This document shows positions 51,188-60,378 of a stretch of 64,000 nucleotides of DNA, one piece after another. The DNA lies in contig NZ_FLSP01000027.1 of assembly GCF_900091315.1 (NCBI RefSeq), positions 1 through 64,000 of the forward strand, in the 5' to 3' direction. How positions within the stretch are numbered: position 1 is the first letter of the stretch; every line of letters begins with the position of its first letter. Under the pieces are notes generated by a model that worked only from the letters and a program-made list of their open reading frames with translations, made no database searches and was not told where the DNA came from. Made by a program: the position numbers and the translations under genes. This stretch comes from Streptomyces sp. DI166 (lineage in GTDB: Bacteria > Actinomycetota > Actinomycetes > Streptomycetales > Streptomycetaceae).

Positions 51188-52663
51188 TCAGATCGTCACC
51201 CCGTCCACGTGCAGTGTCTGCACCGCGCCCGCCGCGAACGGCACGCTCACCGTTTTTCCGCTCAACCGGGTGTCCGTGTAGGCCCGGTACATGTCGCCGC
51301 CGCCCGTCACCGTGTTCCAGCGCGGGACCACCCCACCCGATCCGCCCGTCACCGTCGTGAAGCGGGAGAGGTCGAAGGTCAGGGTCTGGGGGGAGGACGA
51401 GGTGTTCACGGCTACGAGCACGAGGCGGCGCGCACCCGCGTCGTACGCCGCCGCCGCGTAGCTCACGCCCGTGTCCAGGATTGTCATCCCCGGGCGGATG
51501 TGGCGGCTGAACTGGGCCATCACGTAGTACTTCGGCTGTACCGTCGTCGGCTGGAGCGTGTTCGCGTCGTACGCGATCATCGCCCAGCCCGTCGACGGGT
51601 CCATCACCTGCCAGTAGCACCAGGCCGTCGGGTGCAGCCAGCGGAAGTCGTAGCAGAGGTTGCGGGCCATGCTCAGGCCGCTGCCGTCGCTGTCGCCCGT
51701 CTCGGAGTTCCACAGTCTCTTGCCCGCCGTGGTCACCACGTCCGTGTGGAGGAGGTCCCGTCGGCCGCCCGTGCCCTGGTAGCCGTGCACGTTCACCTGG
51801 GACACCAGTGCCCTGGTCGACGCGCCGAAACTCGCCCATGTGCTGCGCGCCGTGTCGTAGTTCGTCTCGTCCGAGGCGGAGATACGTACGGCGTTCAGGC
51901 CACGTTTGTCCAACTCGCTGCGCAGGTACGGGAGTACGGCCGCCTGTACCGCCGGGTCCAGGTGGCAGCCCTCCTGTGTGCCGGTCGCCGTCCACCACGT
52001 CGACGCAGGTTCGTTGAAGGGGTCCACCGTCGCGAAGTTCACGCCCCAGTCGGTACGGGCGCGCAGGGCGACCGCGGCCAGGTGGGAGGCGTGCTGGCGG
52101 TAGTTCCAGCTCTGGAGGTTGTTGCCGCCGTCCGCGGCGCCGGACGGGTTGTGGTTGTAACACATCCACCACATCGGGGAGTTGGCGAAGAGTTCGGTGA
52201 CCGCGCCCCGCTGCACCGCCTTCGTCAGCATCGCGCGCTGTGTCGCGTCCGCCGTCCAGTTCCAGGCCGAGGACGTGGGGTCCTCGTTGTTCCAGTCCTG
52301 CCAGTAGCCCTCGATCTGCTTGAACGCGGGGATGTTCGGCGATGCCACCATCCGCTCGCCGTTGACGCTGTTCCAGCCGCACGCGCCCAGGTTGTAGCGG
52401 GCGATGTTCAGGCCCAGGCCGGGCAGTGGCGTGCCGTTGTACGTGACCGACCTGGTGGTGAAGAACAGGTCGGCGAAGTCGTCCCGGGTACCGAAGACAT
52501 TGCCCCACCAGGCCAGCGATGTGCCCCAGCCTTCCCAAGTGCCGTAGGTGGTGCCCGGGTTGACGGCGATCGTCGCGTCCGCGTGCGCGGTGCCCGTGGC
52601 CAGGACGCCGCCGCCGAGGACCGCTCCGGCCGTTGCTCCCAGCAGAGTTCTGCGTCGGATCAT
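51188..52663 (-). CDS. Secreted endo-beta-1,6-galactanase-like glycoside hydrolase (GH30)
   Basis: A 491-residue exported enzyme. The N terminus is a Tat-type signal (RRRTLLGATAGAVLGGG, cut after THA). The mature part resembles fungal endo-beta-1,6-galactanases of GH30: TYGTWEGWGTSLAWWGNVFG, SPMWWMCYNHNPSG, the acid/base in VDPFNEPASTWWTATGTQEG and the nucleophile in KRLWNSETGDSDGSG. The C-terminal beta domain completes the GH30 fold. It should release galacto-oligosaccharides from plant arabinogalactan. It stands alone. Confidence 0.92.
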   Translation of the reverse strand: MIRRRTLLGATAGAVLGGGVLATGTAHADATIAVNPGTTYGTWEGWGTSLAWWGNVFGTRDDFADLFFTTRSVTYNGTPLPGLGLNIARYNLGACGWNSVNGERMVASPNIPAFKQIEGYWQDWNNEDPTSSAWNWTADATQRAMLTKAVQRGAVTELFANSPMWWMCYNHNPSGAADGGNNLQSWNYRQHASHLAAVALRARTDWGVNFATVDPFNEPASTWWTATGTQEGCHLDPAVQAAVLPYLRSELDKRGLNAVRISASDETNYDTARSTWASFGASTRALVSQVNVHGYQGTGGRRDLLHTDVVTTAGKRLWNSETGDSDGSGLSMARNLCYDFRWLHPTAWCYWQVMDPSTGWAMIAYDANTLQPTTVQPKYYVMAQFSRHIRPGMTILDTGVSYAAAAYDAGARRLVLVAVNTSSSPQTLTFDLSRFTTVTGGSGGVVPRWNTVTGGGDMYRAYTDTRLSGKTVSVPFAAGAVQTLHVDGVTI

Positions 52664-52861
52664 GATGCCTGTCCCCGCCCTCGCCGCTTCGACTGTCCCG
52701 TACATGCCATGAGGAAGCATCGGGGTGCCCCGCAGGGCTTGTCGAGGGTTGTGACACCCCTTTCTCAAACCGCTGTACGAAGCATCGAACGGGCCCGAAA
52801 ACCTGGTGACTTCAGGCCGCCGCGCCTATCGTGCGGGCCCGCGGCCAAGGAGGCGTACGAC

Positions 52862-53599
52862 ATGCGCGGACCCCGCGTCGAGCGGCACGGCACGCGGCGC
52901 CGACGCGCCCTGCTCCGGCGTGCCCTGTGGACCGGCGGTGAACTCCTCGTCACCGTCGGCCTCGTCCTGCTCCTCCTCGTCGTCCACCAGCTCTGGTGGA
53001 CCGACCGGGAGGCCAAGGCGGAGGCGCGGAGGGGGGTCGCGGCCCTTGAGCGGGAGTGGGAGCGCCGTCCGGAGACCCCAGCCCAAACACCCCGGGAACC
53101 CCAGGAATCCCCGAAGCCCACCCGTTCCCCACCGAAACAGCCCCGCCGAGCCCCCGCCTACGCCATCCTCTCCATCCCCGCCCTCCACCTCCGCGTCCCC
53201 GTCGCCGAAGGCGTCGACAAGGCCGGCGTACTCGACAAGGGCTACGCCGGCCACTATCCCCACACCCAACAGCCCGGCCGCCCCGGCAACTTCGCCCTCG
53301 CCGGGCACCGCAACACCCACGGCGAGCCCTTCCGGCGGCTCGACCGGCTCAGGGCCGGGGACGAGATCCTGGTGGAGACGGAGAGCGCGGTGTACACGTA
53401 CGCCGTCGACCGGACCCTCGCGCAGACCTCCGCGCACGACACCGGTGTCATCGAGGCCGTGCCCCGCAGTCTCGTCCACCCCGGACGTGGGTACCGCGAG
53501 CCCGGGTACTACCTCACCCTCACCACCTGCACGCCCGAGTACACCTCCCGGTACCGCCTGGTGGTGTGGGGGACGTTGCGGGCCGTGCGACCGCGCTGA
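52862..53599 (+). CDS. Class E sortase
   Basis: A 245-residue membrane-anchored transpeptidase. One helix near the N terminus (about 25-43), a Pro-rich linker, then the sortase barrel: SIPALHLRVPVAEGVD, the catalytic His in FALAGHRNTHG, Cys in LTLTTCTPEYTSRYR and the following Arg. Class E sortases in high-GC Gram-positives fix proteins with LAxTG signals to the wall; one such substrate is encoded at 58659-59429. GCCAAGGAGG upstream supports the ATG at 52862. Confidence 0.93.
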   Translation: MRGPRVERHGTRRRRALLRRALWTGGELLVTVGLVLLLLVVHQLWWTDREAKAEARRGVAALEREWERRPETPAQTPREPQESPKPTRSPPKQPRRAPAYAILSIPALHLRVPVAEGVDKAGVLDKGYAGHYPHTQQPGRPGNFALAGHRNTHGEPFRRLDRLRAGDEILVETESAVYTYAVDRTLAQTSAHDTGVIEAVPRSLVHPGRGYREPGYYLTLTTCTPEYTSRYRLVVWGTLRAVRPR

Positions 53600-53647
53600 G
53601 GTATAACAAAGGGCAGAGCAACTGTTCGGCCAGGAGGGGGGATTGCG

Positions 53648-53965
53648 ATGGCCACGCTGGCCGGGCGCACCGCGCGCCGCACCGCCCTCGTCCTTCTCGT
53701 CCTCCTCCTCGACGTCCTGCTCCTGGACTCGGGCAGCCTCTTCGCCACCGTCGCCCTCGCCGCGACGGCCGCCGCCGGTGCCGCGCTCCTCGTCTGCTCG
53801 GTCATCGCCGCGCGCTGCGCCCCCGCCGTACCGCCCACCCGGGTCCGTACGGCCATCCGCGACCGGGACCGGCGTACCGCCTTCCTGCCGCAGCGCGACC
53901 CCGACGCCAGGGGCCGCACCCGGCCACGGGCCCCCGGACTCGCCCTCCCGGCGACCGCCGCGTAG
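53648..53965 (+). CDS. DUF6412-type small membrane protein
   Basis: A 105-residue protein with two hydrophobic helices (VLLVLLLDVLLLDSGSLF and VALAATAAAGAALLVCSVIAA) and a basic Arg/Pro tail ending ALPATAA. This is the pattern of the DUF6412 family, which sits beside a standalone yidC gene in Streptomyces. GGAGGGGGG precedes the ATG. It may assist the downstream insertase, but that is inferred only from proximity. Confidence 0.82.
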   Translation: MATLAGRTARRTALVLLVLLLDVLLLDSGSLFATVALAATAAAGAALLVCSVIAARCAPAVPPTRVRTAIRDRDRRTAFLPQRDPDARGRTRPRAPGLALPATAA

Positions 53966-54052
53966 GGGCGCACCCTCAGCTGTGACCCCGCGCGGGTCGT
54001 CATGCCGCCATGTCCTCATCCCGGCACGACGAGACCCCCGGAGGGCTCACCC

Positions 54053-54742
54053 ATGTCAGCTTTCGCCCGCCTTGTCGAGCAGCTCGCCGAGCTGCTCCAG
54101 CCCCTCTTCCACGGTTCCGCGGCCGCCGCCGCGATCGTCCTGTTCACCCTGCTCGTACGGTTGCTGGTGCACCCGCTCTCCCGCGCCGCCGCCCGCGGCC
54201 AGAAGGCCCGCGCCGAGCTCCAGCCGCGGATCGCCGAGCTGCGCCGCAGGCACGGGCGCAACCCCGAGAAGCTCCAGCGGGCCGTGCTGGAACTGCACGC
54301 CGAGCACAAGGTGTCGCCGCTGGCGGGATGCCTGCCGAGCATGCTCCAGCTGCCCGCGTTCTTCCTGCTCTACCACCTCTTCTCCAGCTCCGAGATCGGC
54401 GGCCGGGCCAATGGGCTCCTGGAGCACGAGCTGTTCGGCGCGCCCCTCGGAGGGCGGCTCGCCGGGGCGCTGAGCGACGGCGGTACCGCCCTGTTCGTCT
54501 ACGGAGTGCTGTTCGCGCTCGTCGTGGTCGTCGCCCTCTTCACCTGCCGCCGCACCAAGGCGCAGCTCGCCGACAGCATGCCGCTGGACACCCCGGGCGC
54601 CGGGGCGATCAGCGCGGTCATGCCGTACGTCTCCTTCTTCACGCTGATCACCGTCGCCGTCGTCCCGCTCGCCGCCGGGCTGTACATGGTGACCAGCTCG
54701 ACCTGGAGTGCCGTGGAGCGGGCGGTGCTCCACCGGAGCTGA
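54053..54742 (+). CDS. YidC/Oxa1 family membrane protein insertase (second copy)
   Basis: A 229-residue insertase with five hydrophobic segments. Conserved parts: IVLFTLLVRLLVHPLSRAAARG, where Arg sits in the first inner helix as in the YidC groove, a charged cytoplasmic hairpin (LQPRIAELRRRHGRNPEKLQRAVLELH) and LPSMLQLPAFFLLYHLF. The main yidC normally sits with rnpA-rpmH, so this is a shorter paralogue. GGAGG precedes the ATG. It lies after the DUF6412 gene in the same direction. Confidence 0.92.
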   Translation: MSAFARLVEQLAELLQPLFHGSAAAAAIVLFTLLVRLLVHPLSRAAARGQKARAELQPRIAELRRRHGRNPEKLQRAVLELHAEHKVSPLAGCLPSMLQLPAFFLLYHLFSSSEIGGRANGLLEHELFGAPLGGRLAGALSDGGTALFVYGVLFALVVVVALFTCRRTKAQLADSMPLDTPGAGAISAVMPYVSFFTLITVAVVPLAAGLYMVTSSTWSAVERAVLHRS

Positions 54743-54865
54743 GGCCTACGGTCCAGTACGTGAACCGGGTCTTGCGGAGTGGACCTCGGCCTTGGAGGAT
54801 CGGCCAAGTCCTCCGGCAGCCGCACGCGTCGGCGGGCGCCCCCGCTATCGAGGGAGATGGTGACC

Positions 54866-55717
54866 ATGAAGCTGCTGCGAGTCGGTACGGCCGGTGCCGA
54901 GAGGCCCGCGCTGCTCGACGCCGAAGGCGTGCTTCGGGATCTGTCGGGCGTCGTGCCGGACATCGACGGCGCGCTGCTCGCCGACGACGAGGCGCTCGCG
55001 CGGATCCGTGCCGCGGCCGGGGAGCTGCCGGTGCTGGACCCGGCCGGACTGCGGATCGGGCCGCCGCTCGGGCGGATCGGCAAGATCGTGTGCATCGGGC
55101 TGAACTACCACGACCACGCCCGCGAGACCGGCGCCGAGCCGCCCGCCGAGCCGGTCGTCTTCTTCAAGGCCCCGGACACGGTCGTCGGCCCGAACGACAC
55201 CGTGCTGGTGCCGCGCGGCTCCACCAAGACCGACTGGGAGGTGGAGCTGGCCGTCGTCATCGGCCGGACCGCCCGCTATGTGGAGTCCGCCGAGGCGGCG
55301 CTCGGCCATGTCGCCGGGTACGCCGTCGCGCACGACGTCTCCGAGCGGGAGTTCCAGATCGAGCGGGGCGGGACCTGGGACAAGGGGAAGAACTGCGAGA
55401 CGTTCAACCCGCTGGGTCCGTGGCTGGTCACCGCCGACGAGGTGCCCGATCCGCAGAACCTGTCGCTGCGGCTCTGGGTCAACGGCGAGCTGAAGCAGAA
55501 CGGCACGACCGCCGACCAGATCTTCCCGGTCGGCGAAGTCGTGCGCTACGTCAGCCAGTTCATGACCCTCTACCCCGGTGACGTCATCAACACGGGCACG
55601 CCCGCGGGTGTGGCCCTCGGGCAGCCCGAGCCGAAGCCGTTCCTGCGGCCCGGGGACGTCGTGGAGCTGGAGGTCGAGGGGCTGGGCCGCCAGCGGCAGG
55701 AGCTCAAGAGCGCCTGA
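54866..55717 (+). CDS. Fumarylacetoacetate hydrolase family protein
   Basis: A 283-residue metal-dependent hydrolase or isomerase. The FAH core reads KIVCIGLNYHDHARETG, VVFFKAPDTVVGPNDTV, TDWEVELAVVIGR (metal ligands), AHDVSEREFQ and TGTPAGVALG. Related enzymes act as 2,4-diketo-3-deoxy-fuconate/rhamnonate hydrolases in sugar-acid breakdown. GGGAG lies 9 nt upstream of the ATG. It has no closely linked catabolic partner except the oxidoreductase pair further on. Confidence 0.92.
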   Translation: MKLLRVGTAGAERPALLDAEGVLRDLSGVVPDIDGALLADDEALARIRAAAGELPVLDPAGLRIGPPLGRIGKIVCIGLNYHDHARETGAEPPAEPVVFFKAPDTVVGPNDTVLVPRGSTKTDWEVELAVVIGRTARYVESAEAALGHVAGYAVAHDVSEREFQIERGGTWDKGKNCETFNPLGPWLVTADEVPDPQNLSLRLWVNGELKQNGTTADQIFPVGEVVRYVSQFMTLYPGDVINTGTPAGVALGQPEPKPFLRPGDVVELEVEGLGRQRQELKSA

Positions 55718-55736
55718 CCCCTCGACATCCGGGTTC

Positions 55737-56234
55737 CTACTGGGACTTGCTGAGGTACTCCTCCAGCGCCTCCACCACGAAGCGGTGGTCCTCCAGTTGG
55801 GGCAGACCGCTCACCGTCACCGCGCCGATGACGCCGACCCCCTCCACCGTGAGGGGGAAGGAGCCGCCGTGCGCGGCGTAGACGTCGGGGTCGAGGCGGG
55901 AGGACTCCTCGAACGTCGTGCCCTTGGCCCGGGCCTTCGCGCCGACCAGGTACGACGAGGAGTGGTAGCGCTCCACCACCCGGCGCTTGCGGGCGATCCA
56001 CGCGTCGTTGTCCGGAGTGGCACCGGGCAGCGCGGCGTGGAAGAGCTGCTGGCCCGCGCGGTGGATGTCGACGGCCACCGGGGCCTGGCGCTCCCGGGCC
56101 AGTTCCACCAGGAGGGAGCCGAGTCGCCAGGCGTCCTCGGCGGTGAACTCCCGGAAGACCAGGCGGCGTTCCTGCGCCTGGAGCTCTTCGATGGTCGGGG
56201 TGATCTCCGGGGTGAACCCGTTCTTGACCGTCAC
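55737..56234 (-). CDS. UPF0303 / heme-degrading-domain (HbpS-GlcG-like) protein
   Basis: A 165-residue protein with the family segments RRLVFREFTAEDAWRLGSLL, PVAVDIHRAGQQLFHAALPG, DNDAWIARKRRVVERYHSSS and FPLTVEGVGVIGAVTVSGL. Relatives of this fold bind heme, cobalamin or small ligands. Its GTG start overlaps the stop of the upstream oxidoreductase gene (GTGA), so the two act together, maybe in sugar metabolism controlled by the divergent ROK regulator. Confidence 0.9.
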   Translation of the reverse strand: MTVKNGFTPEITPTIEELQAQERRLVFREFTAEDAWRLGSLLVELARERQAPVAVDIHRAGQQLFHAALPGATPDNDAWIARKRRVVERYHSSSYLVGAKARAKGTTFEESSRLDPDVYAAHGGSFPLTVEGVGVIGAVTVSGLPQLEDHRFVVEALEEYLSKSQ

Positions 56235-57298
56235 AGCGTCACCGTCACTCCGTCACGGGCCGAACGGCGCGCCGCCTCCAGCACATCGAGGGCGGCGGCC
56301 GCCTCCAGAGCGGTCACCGGGTTGGTGCCGCCCTCGGCGATGGCCCTGGCCACGGCCGCATAGTACGCGGGGTAGTCGCCGGGGAGGGTCGGTTCGGGGC
56401 GCCCGCCGCCGGTCAGCGGGGACTCTCCGGCGCCGACCCGGCCCCACAGCTCCTCCGGCTCGGTGCCCCAGCCCTCGCCGGGCAGCTCGCCGTCGCGCAG
56501 GGCCGCCTCCTGGGGGTCGAGGCCGTACTTGACGTAGCCGGCCCTGGAGCCGAGGACCCGGAAGCGGGGGCCGAGCTGGGCGGTGGTGGCGGAGACGTAG
56601 AGGTGGGAGCGGACCCCGTTGGTGTGGGTGATCGCGATGAAGGTGTCGTCGTCGGTCTCGGCGCCCGGACGGCGGACGTCGGACTCGGCGTACACGCTGG
56701 CGGCGGGGCCGAAGAGGACCAGGGCCTGGTCGACGACATGGCTGCCGAGGTCGTAGAGGAGACCGCCGATCTCCGCCGGGTCGCCGGACTCGCGCCAGCC
56801 GCCCTTGAGCTGGGGCCGCCAGCGCTCGAAGCGGGACTCGAAGCGCTGGACGTCGCCCAGCTCGCCCTCGGCGATCAGCTTGCGCAGGGTGAGGAAGTCG
56901 TTGTCCCAGCGGCGGTTCTGGAAGACCGACAGCAGCACCCCGCGCTCCTCGGCCAGCGCCGCCAGCTCACGGGCCTCGGCGGCGGTCCCGGCGACCGGCT
57001 TGTCCACGACGACCGGGAGGCCCGCCTTCAGGGCGGCGGTGGCCAGCGGGACGTGCGTCTTGTTCGGGGAGGCGATGACGATCAGGTCGAGCTCGTCGGC
57101 GCGCGCGAACAGCTCGTCGGGGCCGGTGGCGATCCGGACGTCCGGGTGCCCGGCGCGGGCCTGCTGCTGCCGCTCCGGGTTGGCGGTGACCACCGTGTCG
57201 AGGACCAGGCCCTCGGTGGCGGTGATCAGCGGGGCGTGGAAGACGGAGCCGGCGAGGCCGTAGCCGATCAGGCCGGTGCGCAGAGGTGTGCCAGTCAT
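56231..57298 (-). CDS. Gfo/Idh/MocA family oxidoreductase
   Basis: A 355-residue NAD(P)-dependent sugar dehydrogenase-like enzyme. The Rossmann part starts LRTGLIGYGLAGSVFHAPLI and contains the conserved VVDKPVAGT motif; the C-terminal half (RRWDNDFLTLRKLIAEGELG, GGLLYDLGSHVVDQAL) forms the substrate-binding sheet. The substrate is unknown, likely a sugar or inositol. It is divergent from a ROK regulator with a strong operator-like palindrome in between. Confidence 0.94.
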   Translation of the reverse strand: MTGTPLRTGLIGYGLAGSVFHAPLITATEGLVLDTVVTANPERQQQARAGHPDVRIATGPDELFARADELDLIVIASPNKTHVPLATAALKAGLPVVVDKPVAGTAAEARELAALAEERGVLLSVFQNRRWDNDFLTLRKLIAEGELGDVQRFESRFERWRPQLKGGWRESGDPAEIGGLLYDLGSHVVDQALVLFGPAASVYAESDVRRPGAETDDDTFIAITHTNGVRSHLYVSATTAQLGPRFRVLGSRAGYVKYGLDPQEAALRDGELPGEGWGTEPEELWGRVGAGESPLTGGGRPEPTLPGDYPAYYAAVARAIAEGGTNPVTALEAAAALDVLEAARRSARDGVTVTL

Positions 57299-57306
57299 GG
57301 CTCCTA

Positions 57307-57329
57307 CTTTCGCAACGCTGTTGCCAAAG
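57307..57329. promoter_or_regulatory. Operator-like palindrome between Gfo oxidoreductase and ROK regulator
   Basis: CTTT-C-GCAAC (57307-57316) and its mirror GTTGC-C-AAAG (57320-57329) form an inverted repeat with a 3-nt centre. It lies 9 nt from the Gfo start and 26 nt from the ROK start, a natural place for autoregulation by the ROK protein. Confidence 0.65.
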
Positions 57330-57354
57330 TGCAAGCGGTGGGGAGAATGGGGGC

Positions 57355-58476
57355 GTGAGCAGGACAAGGGGAATCAGTGGCACGGGGGCGGGCGGCGCGG
57401 CGGCCGGGGTGAATCTGCCGGGGCTGCGCAGCCACAACGCCGCGCTGGTGCTGGATCTGCTGCGCACCGCCGGTCCGGACGGGATCAGCAGGCTGGAGCT
57501 GGCCGAGCGGATCGGACTGACCCCGCAGGCCGTCAGCAAGATCACCGCACGGCTGCGGGCCGAGGGCATGGCGACCGAGGCCGGGCAACGGGCGTCCACC
57601 GGCGGCAAGCCGCGTACCGTCCTGCGCCTGGTCCCGGAGGCCGGGCACGCGGTCGGCGTGCACCTGGACCGGGACGCGCTGCGGGCGGTGCTGGTGGACC
57701 TGACGGGGGCGGTGGTGGCCGAGCGGACGGCGCCGCTCGGGCTCGGCGCGGGCCGTGCGGCGGTCGTGGACGGTGTCACCCGGGAGGTGACGGCGCTGCT
57801 CGGGGAGCGGGCGGTCGGCGCGCTGCTCGGGGTGGGCGTGGGCCTGCCCGGCCCGCTGGACCACGCCCAGGGCGTGCTGCACAAGGTCACCGGATACCCC
57901 GAGTTCGACCGCTTCCCGCTCAGACAGGCCCTGGAGGGCGGGCTCGGGGTGCCCGTGGTGGTCGACAAGGACACCAACGCGGCCGCCCTCGGGCTCGCGG
58001 CCGGCGGTGCGGGGGAGTCCTTCGCCTATCTGCACTTCGGCGCGGGCCTCGGCGGCGGACTGGTGCTCGGGGGCGTGGTGCACCGGGGCGCGCGGACCGG
58101 GGCCGGGGAGTTCGGGCACCAGGTGATCCAGCTCGACGGACCGGTGTGCGAGTGCGGCAACCGCGGGTGCGTGGAGGCGCTGTGCCTGGCGGCCGTGGCC
58201 CGCGGCGACTTCGAGGAGGCGGCCCGGGTACTCGGCACGGGCGCCCAGAACCTGGTCGCGCTCCTCGACATCGACACGGTCCTGCTGGGCGGCCGTACGG
58301 TCGCGGCCCGCCCGGAGTGCTTCGTACGGGGCGTCGCGGACGTGCTCACGGAACGCGGCCGGAGAGTCGGCGAGGAGCCGGTCCCGGTACGGGTGGCACC
58401 CGGCGCGGGACGGGAGGTCGCGGAGGGGGCGGCGCAGCTGCTGCTGGGGCCGGTGTTCGGGCGGGGGGTCGGCTGA
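57355..58476 (+). CDS. ROK family transcriptional regulator
   Basis: A 373-residue repressor-type protein. A winged helix-turn-helix lies near residues 20-85 (NAALVLDLLRTAGPDGISRLELAERIGLTPQAVSKITARL), followed by the ROK sugar-kinase-like domain (GVGVGLPGPLDHAQGVL, VVDKDTNAAALG, FGAGLGGGLVLGG). The zinc motif is in CECGNRGCVEALC. It likely represses the divergent Gfo/UPF0303 genes until a sugar ligand appears. GTG 57355 gives a normal length. Confidence 0.93.
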   Translation: MSRTRGISGTGAGGAAAGVNLPGLRSHNAALVLDLLRTAGPDGISRLELAERIGLTPQAVSKITARLRAEGMATEAGQRASTGGKPRTVLRLVPEAGHAVGVHLDRDALRAVLVDLTGAVVAERTAPLGLGAGRAAVVDGVTREVTALLGERAVGALLGVGVGLPGPLDHAQGVLHKVTGYPEFDRFPLRQALEGGLGVPVVVDKDTNAAALGLAAGGAGESFAYLHFGAGLGGGLVLGGVVHRGARTGAGEFGHQVIQLDGPVCECGNRGCVEALCLAAVARGDFEEAARVLGTGAQNLVALLDIDTVLLGGRTVAARPECFVRGVADVLTERGRRVGEEPVPVRVAPGAGREVAEGAAQLLLGPVFGRGVG

Positions 58477-58571
58477 GGGTGAGGGGTGTTCGTTCGGGCG
58501 GGGGGTCGGCTGAGGCCGACCAGGCCGGGGGATCGGCTGAGGGGCCGACCCGCCGGGGGATCGCCTGAAGG
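58456..58571 (+). repeat. 37-bp-spaced repeat array duplicating the end of the ROK gene
   Basis: A 23-nt stretch containing the last ROK codons and the stop (58456-58478) occurs again unchanged at 58493-58515; two further diverged copies follow to about 58571. Several copies contain GTCGGC-TGAG-GCCGAC-like hairpins, so the array may also act as a terminator. Confidence 0.75.
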
Positions 58572-58658
58572 GGAGGGGCGTCCGATCGGGCGGTTACGGA
58601 GGCGCGCCCGGTGTGGCGTACCCGAGCCCGGCCAGTCGTACGACATGGTCATGTGTCC

Positions 58659-59429
58659 ATGCGACTGTTCACTCCCGCCTCCCTCGCCCGCTGCCGTTTA
58701 CTGTCCCTGCCCGTCGCCCTCGCCGGTGCCGCGGGCCTGCTCCTGACGCCCGGAGCCGCCCACGCCGCCGACGCGGAGGACGCCTGTGCCGCGTCCGACG
58801 GGCGGGCCTTCCCGCTGAGCACCCGCATCCGGGGCGGGCCCAGGTCCTACGAGGCCGGGGGAGGGTACGGCACCTGGCAGTTGGAGCTGACCAACCGGAC
58901 CGGCCGCACCTGCCGCAACGTCCACCCCGTCGTCGTGCTCGTCGACGAACGCCGGGCCCTCACACCCGCCCAGCCCCGGCTGGAGTTCTACGCCGGTGAC
59001 GAGGTCCACCCCGTCCGCTTCGAACTCACCGACGAGCACGAACTCGTCGGCGCCTTCGACGACTTCCCCGGGTTCACCGTCGGCCCCCGCGACACCGTCA
59101 CCGTGAAGGTGCGGCTCGCCGTCACCTCCGACGCCCGGCCCAACCGCGTCACCGTGAACGCCGCGATCGTCCAGCGCCACGACGACGACGGCGAGTGGAT
59201 CGGGCAGTCCAACGACTACCGCTTCGGCATCGACACCGACCCGGAGACCCCGCTCGACCCGGAGGACACGGCGAGCCCGGCGGCCTCCACCGGGGCCACC
59301 CCGCCCCCGCGCTCCTTCGCCAACGAGCTTGCCAGCACCGGAAGTCCCACCGCGGCCGTCGCCGCCACCCTGGCCGCCGCGCTGCTGGCCGGCGGCGGCC
59401 TGCTGCTGCTCCTGCGTAAACGCCGCTGA
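58659..59429 (+). CDS. Cell-wall protein with LAxTG sorting signal (class E sortase substrate)
   Basis: A 256-residue exported protein: a signal peptide with the cut after AHA (about residue 36), a beta-rich domain with two Cys, a Pro/Thr/Ala linker, and the C-terminal sorting signal LASTG followed by a hydrophobic helix and LRKRR. LAxTG is the class E sortase motif, and such a sortase is coded at 52862-53599. The role on the cell surface is unknown. Confidence 0.88.
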   Translation: MRLFTPASLARCRLLSLPVALAGAAGLLLTPGAAHAADAEDACAASDGRAFPLSTRIRGGPRSYEAGGGYGTWQLELTNRTGRTCRNVHPVVVLVDERRALTPAQPRLEFYAGDEVHPVRFELTDEHELVGAFDDFPGFTVGPRDTVTVKVRLAVTSDARPNRVTVNAAIVQRHDDDGEWIGQSNDYRFGIDTDPETPLDPEDTASPAASTGATPPPRSFANELASTGSPTAAVAATLAAALLAGGGLLLLLRKRR

Positions 59430-59560
59430 CCGCCGTGCGGCCTGCGAACTGTGTGATCGACGGGGTCAGGACGGCGACTTCCTGACTAGGCTGAGGGCGT
59501 CGGTACGCCGTGGTTCCGGCGCCTCTCGCCCATCCCGTACGTATGCCAGGAGTCCCGCAC

Positions 59561-60340
59561 ATGGCAGACCGCAAGCCGATCGAGTCATGGCTCACCGACA
59601 TGGACGGTGTGCTGATCCACGAGGGCGTACCGATCCCCGGCGCCGACGCCTTCATCAAGAAGCTCCGCGAGTCCGGCAAGCCGTTCCTGGTGCTGACCAA
59701 CAACTCCATCTACACCCCGCGCGATCTGCACGCCCGGCTCAACCGCATGGGCCTGGAAGTCCCGATCGAGAACATCTGGACCTCCGCGCTGGCCACCGCC
59801 AAGTTCCTGGCCGACCAGCGGCCCGGCGGTTCCGCGTACGTCATCGGCGAGGCCGGTCTGACCACGGCGCTGCACGACATCGGCTACGTCCTCACCGACC
59901 ACGAGCCGGACTACGTGGTGCTCGGCGAGACCCGCACCTACTCCTTCGAGGCCATGACCAAGGCGGTCCGGCTCATCAACGGCGGCGCCCGCTTCATCGC
60001 CACCAACCCCGACGAGACCGGACCGTCCACCGAGGGCCCCCTCCCCGCCACCGGTGCCGTGGCCGCGCTGATCACCAAGGCGACCGGCAAGCAGCCCTAC
60101 TTCGCGGGCAAGCCGAACCCCCTGATGATGCGCACCGGCCTGAACGCCATCGGCGCCCACTCCGAGACCAGCGCGATGATCGGCGACCGCATGGACACCG
60201 ACGTGCTGGCCGGCATCGAGGCCGGGATGCAGACCTTCCTGGTGCTCACCGGGCTGACCCGGCCGGAGCAGGTGGAGAACTTCCCGTACCGGCCCTCCCA
60301 GGTCGTCGACTCCATCGCGGACCTCGTCGAGCGGATCTGA
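59561..60340 (+). CDS. HAD-IIA family phosphatase (NagD-like)
   Basis: A 259-residue cytoplasmic hydrolase. HAD motif I is in SWLTDMDGVLIHEG (WLTDMDG), motif II LTNNS, Lys in KPNPLMMRTGL, and motif IV MIGDRMDTDV. It belongs to the NagD/4-nitrophenylphosphatase group, which dephosphorylates sugar phosphates or nucleotides. AGGAG lies 8 nt upstream of ATG 59561. It is a single gene. Confidence 0.93.
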   Translation: MADRKPIESWLTDMDGVLIHEGVPIPGADAFIKKLRESGKPFLVLTNNSIYTPRDLHARLNRMGLEVPIENIWTSALATAKFLADQRPGGSAYVIGEAGLTTALHDIGYVLTDHEPDYVVLGETRTYSFEAMTKAVRLINGGARFIATNPDETGPSTEGPLPATGAVAALITKATGKQPYFAGKPNPLMMRTGLNAIGAHSETSAMIGDRMDTDVLAGIEAGMQTFLVLTGLTRPEQVENFPYRPSQVVDSIADLVERI

Positions 60341-60378
60341 AACCTCCCTCCCGCGGAAAACAACCCGGACGGAGCAGT

